A stretch of 64,000 bases of DNA from Pisaster brevispinus (lineage: Eukaryota > Echinodermata > Asteroidea > Forcipulatida > Asteriidae): contig JAMKCF010000009.1 in NCBI GenBank assembly GCA_023634235.1, positions 9,672,001-9,736,000 of the forward strand, written 5' to 3'. A program made the translations under genes and the position numbers. This document shows, piece by piece, positions 49,634 to 62,010 of this stretch; positions within the stretch are counted from its first letter, which is position 1, and every line of letters starts with the position of its first letter. Under the pieces are notes generated by a model, which was not told the origin of the DNA, ran no database searches, and saw only the letters and a program-made list of their open reading frames with translations.

Positions 49634-50520
49634 ACCCTCGGATAATTTTATATATAAATCTGAGAAAATCTTACATTTTATTGTTAAATAAGCAGAAGTT
49701 GGGTTTTTTCAGGTATATAGTTTTAAGTGTATCATACTTGTTAATATGTTTAATATCTAACACGATGTATAAAGTTATTTATATTTCATAATTCATATTC
49801 ATATGCAGTATATATTTTTAATTGCAGCTCGTACGGAAGTCCGAGTAATAGAGTATAGATATACTGTCCAGGGAATTAATCAACCATCCACAAACAAGAT
49901 ATTTTTACCTTTGCAGAAAATGCAACACGTGGGGTTCTATCAATGCTGAAGGTCTGTGACTAATGTCATGCCATGGCTAGCAACTATACCCACAAACAAC
50001 CGTGGTTGCTAATACAACTGTTTACAAACGTTACCGTACTTTTTTACCGTTGAGATACTCGTGCCAAAATCCACTTGTCTTTACACTAAAGTCCATGACG
50101 TTTCCCGAAGTGGGAAAACAGATTTTAATTTGATGGGAAAACTGAAGGAAATGCACAATGACGCCACATCAGAGTCACAACTGTCGAATCGTTTATTCGA
50201 ACACTATCTGTGTGTGAAGTTGGTTCAAGTGCTCTTCTTTCATTTATAGTTATCGGGAAAACTGAATTTGTGCTTCAGACTTCGGCCTGCCTGTTTAACC
50301 GCGTCATGTGCCTTAGGAACGAATTCGATTTCTTCATAACAGTTGTATTTCCAAAACTGTTCAATTGCCAAACATCACACAGTGTTTAGGGTTGGTACAT
50401 GTGACTTGTCGAAGTGCCTTTGTACAGGTGTTTCTGGTGTTGGTGCAACAATGCCTTCAAGCAACATTGAAGATCTTTTGTCATTTTCAGAAATAAAATG
50501 GGCATTTGGATGAAGACCAG
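49634..50520 (+). other. bmp2/4: bmp2/4 3' untranslated region (inferred extent)
   Basis: The first 200 bases after the TAA are very AU-rich, with TTATTTAT at 49775-49782 and several other TTATA/TTTAA words, like the AU-rich decay elements known in vertebrate BMP2 3' regions. The first clear poly(A) signal is AATAAA at 50492-50497. Earlier weak variants such as AAATAA near 49688 exist. The 3' end is not fixed. Confidence 0.4.
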
Positions 50521-53500
50521 ATACCAGAAGTGACCCCTAAGTGCCCACAAACCTATTGTACAGGGTAACTTCCATCACAACATCAGAGAGACTGACCGTG
50601 GTCTACTGTTAAAATATAACTCCTCAAATCCTGATATACCATGAGACAAACAACGCATCACGATATCAAAGTATACCGGTAGGATACCGCCGGTAGGATA
50701 CCATGTTCCGTATTCCCTATGCTATATCTATAAGCTTAATGATAAAAGTGTAGGTGTCATGTTACAAACTGTGTGCTAATTAAACTCTGCATTGCAAAGG
50801 TGCCTTTCTATCCACAGACAAATACTTTTCAAGTTGAAGATTTGTCAAAGACTATTATCTTATGCGTATTCATTACAAGCAATAACATGGTTTCACTTTT
50901 GATATCGGATTTATTATGGTTTTAACTAGCTTCAAAGACTAGGCCTATTCAAATTTTCGGATATTCAAGCAAACAAATGATACTCTATTCTAAAGGCTTA
51001 ACACGCACATTTAGTCTGCTATACTCCAACTCGTATTCATAACGATAGTCTGTAAGTACAAGTAAAATATATGTTAAATAGCCTTCAGTTGTAAAGGATA
51101 TATGTCGCACCAGAGTTTTTATTCATAACCGAATTCAATCATGCCAGGGGTTCTTTAAAAAGACCCAGTTTAAATTTGATGGAACTTAAAACTTTGCATC
51201 AAAGTTTGTGTCAAAAACGGTGTAAATTCCACTCATTTATATATGGGCCTAGTTTGACAGATTCCAACTCCGTGTATATCCATAATAGCTGTCAAGCAAG
51301 AGTAAAATGATAGCAAGAAACAAATAGTCGCAAAATGACCTCTGGATACAAATTTAAGTATTTTTCCAAATCACCATTCGTCAAGGAGACAAGTTTGGGA
51401 ACAACGGTGGAATTGAAATACCAAGTTTGACGCAACCCTTCTCTGCTGAACAAAAGACCATTGTTCACCGGGTTTTGAGACTTATCCACGCGGTGTGTTG
51501 TGTTGTTAAACAGCATTGAGCAAGGATCCCGTAAGCGCCACTACGCTGGGTATTGGTGGTGATAGTGTGGTGGCTGGGTAGTCCTCATTAAACACTAAGT
51601 GAGCATATTTCGAAGGTAAGAAAACTTGTTCAAGCCGTACCGTATTTACAAACGAAATGAAAATCTTAATGTTTAACCATTCGATGTATAGCACACCCCC
51701 CAACCTCAACCTTGGCTCTGATTTCGTCAGCTGTTTTGACCATGCCCTAGAATCTCACAACGTACTTGTGGGTGTTTGATACCCTAATACACGTCTGCAT
51801 CAAACCTCAACGAGGTTGCACGTCATCGTGTCATTCCATGGAAACAGCACTTAATACAAGCACGTTTAATTCACTGTTGTTTAGAGAAGCTACTTAATAG
51901 CTGGACATTTCAATAAAGGGCTGCAAAAATATGCAACATTGTCACGACCATTGCAGACACAGAGCTAAATTCCGATTTTGAACAGCAGATGGTTTTGCTT
52001 CACTGACATGATGCGTGGTTTACAAGGCGTACTCTGACATAAGTGTACATGTACTAGTAATTCTTTGGTATGGTGCCTTGTGTGTCTTTTCGAGTCGCAA
52101 CCTTTATAGCTTTGGATTTTGAGTTAAAACATGTGCCAATGGACTGATCGAAAACGAAAGAATCATAGCATCAACCCCCCCCCCCCCCCCCAGTAAAGGG
52201 ACAGGGATAGGCAGTAATCGCTCATGAAATAAATCCACTTTGTTCTGGACATTTTGTGCTTTCTCGTTCGGTAATTTGTATGTATTCTACAGAGATTTAA
52301 ATTTAGACGTATATAAATTGTTATTCTGTACATGAAACTATTATATGTTCTTGCATGTGGGCCTATTTTGACGAACTCTACATGTATCAAGTATCCGTGT
52401 ACAGTACTTAGTTCATGTTATATTTTTTTGAAATTGTACGTGTGATATTTTGTTTTCTAGGAAGAATCGTGCCTATTATTCTTTCATGATATTGAGGGAG
52501 AGAGATATAAAATTGAAATGAAGTTCAATTTCTGCAAAATGGCTCGTGCATGCTTTAGGCCTTTGCGACGCTTTCCCGGCATTTAAGTAATTCTGTTCGA
52601 ACGGTTGAAATTCACGGCTGGAGAGGAAAAACAAATAGTTCTTCGGCATAAATATGTTTTCTAATGAAACTGAAAGGGTATGTTAATTTATTATTACAGT
52701 GCGACGGTTATTGTTACTACCTTCATGATGTTGTGTACGTTTGTATTCAGCAGTGTTAATTTTTATGATATTAAATTATATTATTTAATGTAAAATCACA
52801 GATAGAAAATTCGCCCGTGTTTTAAAAAGTGTGGGCAAGCTTTGTATATAGTCCTAATCGCTTCGTATTGTTTTCGTTTTGTACAATAAGACATTTAGGC
52901 CCAATACGGATCTTATTATATTTTATCGATATTAAATACGTATTTTCTCAAAATAGTTGCATTAAGTAATAAATTAAAACAACTTAAAAGGGACGTGACT
53001 ATGTACACCATCAGTGATTGAGAAATATTAATGTATGCAAGGTGGTAACGGAGAGAAAACTTCGTGAAAAAAACACAACATGCACATATCATTTTCAAGA
53101 AGCAAAAAAAAAGGTGAGATGTTTTGTACAATCTGAAACCGTCTATCTCACTTGTTTTTTGTCAACGTAATGCGATCAGAAGGGGGGCAGTATTGTTTTA
53201 TTTTCCGCAAGTTCTACACCTGTAAAAGATTCTTGTTGGGTTCTGTACATAATCATAGATGGTTTTTACCAGCAGTGCACATTGCCTTAAAACACCCGAT
53301 ATACAGGAATGCCTTTTACTATTTTTTGTAACTATAACAACAATGTCGACTCAAAGGCAGTGCTTAATGTAACACAACTTTGATATACAGTAGTAGTCAA
53401 CTTTGAAACAATCAGAGACCAATAAATCATAAAAACAAATCTCATTTAAACAGTGTGGATGCAGTTTACCATTTCTTTCTCTATGTCTTAATACTCCAAT

Positions 53501-56500
53501 AATGACTATAAAGTTGGAACTTCATAGTCGCCACGATGAAGACTCTGGTGTTCCCGTAAACACCATGAGGATAAACATTGAAATTCCCAGATTGTCGATT
53601 ACACCTGAAGAAAAGCAGTTTGGGTGTCTACTTGGAATGCTATTATTATTAACCCCCCCCCCCTTTGCCATATCAACGAGTCTGTCAGCTAGCTCAATGA
53701 CACAAGCAAAGCGACTGACACATTCTTTATGTCCAGTGTTCAGAATTTAGAATGGCACTGTTTCTCGCATGTGAATGACGTATTATGAGATCAAATACCT
53801 CTTCATCATTGAGGATGTATTTCGTTAGACTATAATCTTAGTCCAAGTTAGGCTATGATTAGAGATGCGTCCAATTAAGGCATGTTATTGTTCCCTGATG
53901 TCATCCATTAAATAGTGTACGGCATTCAATGACAGCCCGTTACAGCTGAGCCACCGGCCTATTTTAAAAGCCCGGTTGTGGTTTTCGCCAGTAATCGATA
54001 ACCTATACAGGTAGCTCATCGATACACCACCGGCCCCATTGGACACCCACACCGGCTTAATAATGTTTCAAGAACAAGCTTATCGGTAAACCCAAATGGC
54101 CGTGGACAGGAGTTTTGTCATAATAAAGCATGCGCTAGTTTTATTTGAGTGTGAATTACTTAAAATTGTGTAATGTACTTTATCAGCCACCAGTCAATGG
54201 TGTACGGTATCAAATCGTCTACCCAAGGTAGTTGAACTGGGCAATTATACAAGATAAAGGTAACATTTTGTTTTGATAGAGCATGAAATATTTTCCCATT
54301 TATTGAATCAGTGGTTTTGCACGACGAAAGACAACTTTCCAGGTGTTTGCCTTTGTCAAATCTACTTGAGAAAACGCCAAAAGCCTCAAGTCAGTCCTAA
54401 CGAAATATAGGTCTACCCTTTGATTGAAATATTTGTCTACAGGTTAACACGCCAGATACTCGTTGAGCAAATACCTTGGCATATATACCTTGGATGGGTG
54501 GGGAAAGGTCAGTGACCTACAGGTCGCGGAGATGTTAAAGTTGTACTTTTTTTGTGTATCTTCGCCGTGAGCTGGTTCGTGTTCTGTTTGGCGTAGCAAG
54601 GAGATCGAATTCATAGGGTGATGATTTATTCTCCGTAGGATCGTCAAAGGTGTTCCATCCACGTGTATTCCCGCTCCGGTTGTCACCCGGGCGGGGGCGT
54701 CTTTGATACCCGTGCAAAAGGATGTCGTTCCCGTACGTCGGCCACAGACCGTAAAGGAACATCAAGGCATATCAATTAAACTCGAACGACATACGTTTGT
54801 CCGGAAACTGGGCAAAGTTTCATTTGTGGCGAAGTTTTAGATACTTCAGTGGATTTGACCGTGGAGCTGTTGGACGGCGTATACGCTGCTCGTTATTCAA
54901 GTATAGATGGATTGATAAATGTTGACCATGATCTTCTTATTCTTGATGTGTGCATCTGAAGGTACACGTTCCTTAGTACGAGCTTGGTTCCCCCAAGTAA
55001 AGGGGCCGGTAGTACATGTACAGAACCTCATTCGTTAATCTCTATTAATCAACACCTGTCATCCTACAGGAAAACTACTTTACTATGCCATGTCCTACAT
55101 AGAGTTCATTAACTTGGCTTGTGCAGACCACGGGCAACAAACACACTCCAACAGACCTCCTGGGTCTGTCACCCCCCGATGAGTTCCCGTGGGCTTGCCG
55201 TGATATGTTCCCCGTCCAAAGTTTGGCCCCATACACCTCCAATCATCTCCGATTGGCAACTTTATAGTCATAAAACTGTTTTCGACTTGTCAGTGGTGCA
55301 TGAAAATGTGATTGATTGAAAAGCTACTTTGCCTGAAATGGAATCTAATTCGATTGCAGTATGGAGTCAGCTTTACAATCGGTACATTGTGAAGATATTA
55401 AATACTTGCCGTTTGCAATCCAAGATGCCAGAATGGTGGGAGCTTGGTTGGAGAGCGGACAGTTGAACAATGACACCACTCAGATACAATAATTACTGAG
55501 TGATCAACATGGCTGCAGCATTTGTTGTTTTGTTGTCTGAAACTGTGATTGCAAATACAAACCCTTTTTTCACTCCAGTCTCTTTGATGTTGCTTAATAT
55601 TTCTGTGGAGAGAAAAGAACTTGAAGACCCCAAATCGACATTGCTTTTGTCGATTACGCGACAAAGAAGGCGGTGTTTCGTCGTTTTACTAAAAAAAAAG
55701 GACCACACAGTTTAATGAAAATGAAAAACTACTGGATGAACTAATAAATCTACTCATCCCAAAACCAATGATGTAAAATACATATTTTTACTTTGAAGTC
55801 TACTTGACTGTATCAAATTTCATCACCTTATAATGGGCATGCGCCGGTAAAGAACCTTAGCATGTATTCTATTACCAGAGTAATAGACTTTTAATAAGGT
55901 TTTATAGAATTAACAAATTGTGTTTTGTGATGTCTGCATTTTATTTGAAACAAGATGAAGCTGTTGGGCTATAAGCCCTACTGTGTTCGCAATCTTTTTT
56001 ATCATTTTGTAGATTTCCGAAACAGATTGTCTTCACTCTTAATGGTCAAACCTATTCAAAACGAAAATGGATCAAAACAGCTTCCCGCCATTTCTGTCAC
56101 TCCGCCCATGGTAAACGGTGCACGTTGTTCAAGTGGCTATGTTTCTAATTCAGTGTCAAGATCGTAAGATAAGCCAACATCAATTTTATTGATGCAGGCA
56201 ATATCATCTCAAATCAACAGTTAGTTCAGTTTTTTCTTCAGTCTGCATAAAAACACGTGAGCTGTGTTTGATTTGTTAATTGAATTACTGTTGCTTTCAA
56301 ATGGACTGTATAACCTTGTCTTTGAATGCGTTTTTTAAATTCGTCAATCCCGTATAATACTAAAAACTAAAGCTCATTGAAAGACTAAACCTGTTGACAA
56401 TGATGTTTATGTGGACGGTGCTGAGAAAAACATCCTTATAGAAGTTGTCAGACAGTGACTACTGTCCTAATTTTTTTGTATGATCAGATGTTTTTTTCCC

Positions 56501-57439
56501 GAGGGATGGGAACGTTTCAAGCACTCTGTAAACAGAGACTTCCCTTTGACGGCAGTCCGTCTTTTCGCGCAGTGAACTTTCTGAGAACACTGAAATTAAG
56601 TTGTTACCGTTGGAGTGTCAGCTCTTTTGAACAGTGAGGTCAAATGGAATTGTTATTTGATTCATATTCGATGAAAACCACTTCCTATAACTCCTTTCTC
56701 TTTTTCTGACCAAAGGTTGGATCGTGGCCGTCTGCTGCTCTGGAACGCAAAACATTTCATTCGCCCGTGTTCTAATTAGGTTACCCAGCGCGCTGTACAT
56801 TTCTGGCCTGATCAGAGTACTGTCGTTTTGTTACCCTGTAATTACTGGCGTATTCAGCAGTAAAGAGGGGCTTCTCATAACCTCATTGTCGTTACATTGG
56901 ATGGCAGAGGGGAGAACATTACTAAGCTCTTAATCTGACCAACACAGCTACTGGTGTTCTTTGTCCCACTGACGGGCCTTTGAAAGGCCCCAAACCCCCC
57001 TTACTGGATGAATACAGATACCACTGTAGTGACGAACCTTAAGAAAATTGTGAGGAGTTGAAAAACAAAATATGCGGGGGTCTTTTGTGAGGTCTGACTT
57101 GGTTTATCTCTGGATTTGCTGCGGTAATTGTCCCCTGGGGGTGGTGGTCTTTTTGCTACAGAATGTGTTACATGCGTGTACATGTAATAATGAGAAATAA
57201 TGTACATGTTATTGATGTTGTCTTAACACCAATAGTACTGGTAACGTGGTTGGAACAAGCGAGCAAAAACAGATTTGTTTGACCTCAATGTATACGCGCT
57301 TGATATTATTTCAATTCATCGAAAAAGCACCATTAATTCGGTCCATAATGGCCACATTTTCCCCCATTGCTTCTCCTTGTGTGTGGTCCATTCATACATC
57401 CACGGCCTGAGTGATCGAAGTTCTTCCCAACGGAAACAC
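50521..57439. other. Downstream DNA, no gene recognised
   Basis: AT-rich with poly-C runs at 52175-52191 and 53653-53663. A minus-strand frame at 54535-54765 has a mixed, basic, protein-like composition but no motif I know, and a second frame overlaps it. I do not call a gene. Confidence 0.55.
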
Positions 57440-57720
57440 AGTGGACTTGCTCTCGCAACTATGTAAAACGGGCGGGATTTGAAGTTGAAACTGTGCAGAT
57501 GGCCCCCCTGTGTATTCACGACTCCGGGAGTTTTATACGCGCTCCGGCGAAACGCCAACCGTGTCCATTGTTCTTTTCCAGCCCACTCCATGAAAGATAC
57601 CGCAGAGGTTTGTCCTTCCTGATGACATAATGGGGAATTCCTAAAGCCTTTTCAACAAGCCGGGGCCTAATTGCCGCGCTAATTTGAGAAGTTTTTATAT
57701 CTACCGATGGGTGAATAACC
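57440..57720 (+). promoter_or_regulatory. GC-richer repeat-free stretch downstream of bmp2/4
   Basis: This 280-base stretch contains CCATTGTTC (Sox-like), TAATTGCCGCGCTAATTT (two homeodomain cores) and no repeat. Short open frames on both strands lack any known motif. It lies about 8 kb past bmp2/4. Confidence 0.25.
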
Positions 57721-58174
57721 CAACAATCACTCGTTTGGGCCTTAGTTAACTGAAAATCCTCTTTACCATGTTGTAATCGGCCAGCAGAATGGGCACGGAC
57801 CTAACAAATTTAGCGGGGTTTGATTTGTCATATAAACAAGGTCGGTCCTTTAATGGACACGGGAAATCTGTTGATAAAAGAATGGTTACTCACCCAGGGA
57901 GACAAGTAAAGATCTCCGGGTCATCAGGTAAGAGACCCTGCATCATGGTTATCTTATCTGGTTCCTTGTGTTTAAGTATGCAGTAAGCCTACTATAACAC
58001 GCACTAGCAATGGACTGACGATTGTCGTTTCAAGCCTCAGCTGGAGGCGAAAATAACCAAACACTGAATCATTCATTAAGCTTAAAGATCCTCTGTTCGT
58101 ACTTGAACGCTGTTTTTGTTCCCATGGACCTACTTCTTGTTCATGGAAATGAACCCGATTACTGTTTTGTACCC

Positions 58175-58216
58175 TTTTCACACGAGAACCGAAAACTAAC
58201 GTCCTCTCGTGTGAAA
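58175..58216. repeat. Hairpin with perfect 12-base stem
   Basis: TTTCACACGAGA (58176-58187) and TCTCGTGTGAAA (58205-58216) pair perfectly around a 17-base loop. Flanking AACGGGCTTTAT and TACCCTTTTC hint at a remnant of a TIR element of the AAGCCCG type. Confidence 0.6.
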
Positions 58217-61200
58217 CGGGCTTTATACTTGCATCCAGGTGTGATTGATACTCATGGAGGAGGGCAACCTCGCTCAGTCATATGTTATATTGTCTCTTAA
58301 CGCCTCTCGTTTTAATCACTCGCTTGTCGGTTGTGTTTGGGTTAGTCTTACGTCTACCACCATGGTGGAAGAAATTCCCTCGTGCCTTTTCGATCTTTTA
58401 TAAGTTTCCTATCATCGCGTAACGCGTACTCGTGATTGCACTGAACTATAATACAGGGACTGTAGGCGTACGTGTAGTTGACTACTTTCGATTTGCTACC
58501 GGTACTTTCAGTCTTTTTCTAAAATGAAAAAAATGACTGGGCCAAGAAAATCGGGGTGACTGAACTTGTACCAACTTGACATAAAAATGTCATCTTTGAT
58601 ACTTTTTAAACTAGGCTGTTACCGCGTCTGCACCACCTCTTGAAACACCAATCATCGGCCCTGTGCTTTAACACGAGTGACATGTCTAACAGAGAAATCA
58701 GAACTGACACTAGAGGAAGGATTGTCGATGGTTCAAACGTTGACCAAAGAGAAATGATATTCCCCAATGTCCTGTTTCTCCCTCATGCCTACGGCTCCGA
58801 CACCATCTTCCTAACCCCCTTCATAACCGTGAAAACCCCCAGGCGCTTTCCCCTGAAAGCCCCCGTCTCCTGTCCGCGACCCAGATATGGCAATAACTTG
58901 CCGTGCCTGCAGTGTATCTGTGGCGAACCAAGCAAAGAGCAAAGGCTAAGTTTATGATGGCAGGCAAATAATCTCAACATTTAACACGAGACATCTGCAA
59001 CAGTTTCTGAATCAAGGAAGGCTTGACCTCGATCTAAGCGAACAGGAGATCTAAAGAGATCACAAACACGCACTCTAGAAAGTAAAGTAGCGCCAGGAAA
59101 CAAGAAATCAAGAAAGAAAATGATAAGAGTAACTGAATAGCAAGCAAGTATCAACTCAGGTGTCGTAGTCTACCAGGATGGTGTTCCGATAGCGCGTATT
59201 TCTATTCGGGAAAGCGTAACAATCTCAATAGCCCATACAATGCTCAAGCGCCATCTTGGAAATATACCACAATGCATCTTGGGAAACTGAGTACAACAGT
59301 TACAAGAATCAATCAAGATGGATCCCGTGGGGCCCAATAAAAAAAAAACAATTGAAGGAATGAATTCAAGAATCGTACAAACAAAACAAGCAAATGATCT
59401 GATACCTAGAGGCATATGTCATATTCCAATCAAGCATAAAGCAAGGATCTTTGACCTTCGCTGCAGTTGAACAGAATCACACTTGCATCGAACTCGGTCA
59501 ACACACAGTGTAGATCACAAGCACAGTATGGGCGAGCGAGCATGCGCCGTGCAAGCCATTATTAACATCACAAAATCACGCGATCAAGCTTACATTGTTG
59601 CTCCATTAATTAACAAAAAATGATTACGTATTATGCCTGCGATCCCCTGTCTTTCCTTAGCCAGACTTTTGAACACTTACAGATATTCCCACGATATAAA
59701 AACTTGTGGAATGGTCAGTCACACGTTTCAGAAATCTCCACATTCGATTGCCTTCAACTAAACATGCTAACAAGAGCAACGGGAAAGTTGTGCAAAAGCA
59801 ACACGAGGTCTGCAGACATCCGCAGTGCAACCCATCTTTCCTATCCCTTCGGTTTGATTATGGTTTTGAAAGGTATTTAGTAATGGACAATGTACCTATC
59901 AACAGAATAATAGTGGGAAACAACTATTGTTGGATGTTTTATTGCACAACATAGCTTGCACGCTACAGTCTTCAACCGGCCCCGAATGTCTTACCAAAGT
60001 TGTTGTGGCGGTTTGTGGAGGGGTGCTTGTACATAATTTTGTCCAGCAGTTGATATGTTTATTATGTACACGATACACAAACAGCAATCGGGGAGTCCTC
60101 GTGTCACTCAACACACATTTTATCCTGAGAATATTTTAGTATTCGAGACACTGACCAAGGATACCTGGGGGACCACCGGTAGTCAGTCACACGGCAAACT
60201 GTGTCAAGTTTTGTCGGTCAACTCGCGGAGGCAGAATGAGGTTCTGCCCGACAATCCACCTCACCTCAGTTTGAAATAATACAAAACACTCAAAGAAAAC
60301 CGCTGTTGCCCTTATTCATGTCTGTCCCGTGTCAACATCTATAAAGTAAATGGACATAAACGAACAAATATTTATCAAATACAAACAATCACTCTTAAAT
60401 GAAATGTTCTCTCTACGACTCATGGGGCTTTTGAGTCTCTGTCAACATGTTTAGCCATTTTTTGCCTTTTAGCTCAGTGCAAATTCATGCAACCAAACTG
60501 AGAGACCGCGGGGAAGGAAAGAACCTATTCACTTAGTCAGCTCCATTATCGTGATAGAGGTCTCACAAACCAGTTGGCAGTCTTATCGTAAGTTTCCACA
60601 AGTTAATGTGACGTCATTGGTTGTGCAGTTCTGTCAAAACACACAAAACGTGTGACGTCACGTGCGTTTGATGCACATTTCGTAAAGATGCATTGCAAAG
60701 CCCCGTTAAATTGAAGATTGTCAACTTTATCAATGCTGTGCCGTAGATTGATTCATCGGTAGCAGCAGCAGAAGTTCTGACAGCTGCCTTTGCTTTTTCT
60801 TACGTAACCAAATACAATTCTCAAAACACAATAAGCAAGAAACGTTTGTTCTACCGTGTTACCTTCCACCGTGCCGTATATTACCACTGAAAGGGCCCTT
60901 GGCAAGCTTGTTAAATATTACGGAAGTCTAATGGAAGTTGACTCGATGTGACTTGAACATAATCTCTACGGTTTACATGTGAACCGTTGCTGATGTGGGA
61001 TATCACATAAAACCCTACTACTCAATTCAAAGCGACGTCACTTTCCTGTTTTGTTCAGGTGTTCATGCTTCTGTTTTCTTGATAAAAAAAGTCTACGAAG
61101 TCGTAGTACTCTTAGACTGTCTGAACAGCAATCTTGCAGCTTTTCCCCCAATTACTCATGACACATTGAAGTGTTTTTACTCAATTCGAACGAATGTATG

Positions 61201-61439
61201 CTTTGCCCATTTTCTAACCATCAGCTGTAGGATATACTTGCTTGTTGTGTATAACCTTTGGGGGCAACATGTACTTTTTTTTACCGTAATGCTGAAATCT
61301 TCGTTACTGTGAACTTTCGTGGAGCCGGAAATGTATAGTGGAGCACACACTCGGGCGTTCACGCCAGCCCGTTGTGTGTCACGTGTTCAAAGCCGGAAGT
61401 ACGTAATCAGTCGTATAAGTTGTAGTAATCATTTTGTAC

Positions 61440-61486
61440 TCGTACTTAGGTACGAATTCCGTACTCAGGTACGGATTCCGTACTCG
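61440..61486. repeat. 17-base tandem repeat with GTAC words
   Basis: TTAGGTACGAATTCCGTAC is followed by TCAGGTACGGATTCCGTAC, a near-perfect second unit. Confidence 0.75.
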
Positions 61487-61765
61487 AACTTATTCATCTA
61501 GCTACTTATTCAAGTAGGCTATACAACCACATCCGGTCACAACCTACCTTTAAGTAAACCCCTATTTTAACGGGAGGGTATAGGCCTACCTTTGGTAATT
61601 ATTCCAAATTGACCATTATAAAGAAGCACTGCAGCTGTTGGTCATGTCTACCATTTTGAGAAATGATTCCCTCCTAAGGATTGTGGTTTGAGAGAAAGGG
61701 ATTCAAAAGATTGTTAATCTGAGAAATGTTTCTCAGATCATGTATTCCAATTACGGATTATTCTT

Positions 61766-61929
61766 CCTGCGTGGACACGCTCCAGATTTTCGGCGAAATC
61801 TCAAAAACGCTACACTTTTTGAAATTTAATTTTCATGTGTTAGTTTTATTGTACATACTGATATCCACATTTATATGGGAGTAAAACAGTCGAACGATTC
61901 CAAAAATCAAAGGTAAACTTTGCCTTTAA
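61766..61929 (+). repeat. Dispersed repeat D, copy 2
   Basis: This is the same element as 24293-24455, with the same order of shared words, ending TTTGCCTTTAAG. It gives rise to no plausible protein. Confidence 0.7.
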
Positions 61930-61957
61930 GAACACAACTGCCGCCCTTTTCATGATC

Positions 61958-62010
61958 AACAACAACAATCAAACAAACAACAAACAAACACCCCAACACC
62001 CCCATACCCC
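61958..62010. repeat. CAAACA repeat joined to CACCCCAA
   Basis: A shorter and interrupted CAAACA array runs into CACCCCAACACCCCC, the same join as at 16077-16143. A 130-codon open frame beginning at 61952 is a by-product of this repeat. Confidence 0.7.
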
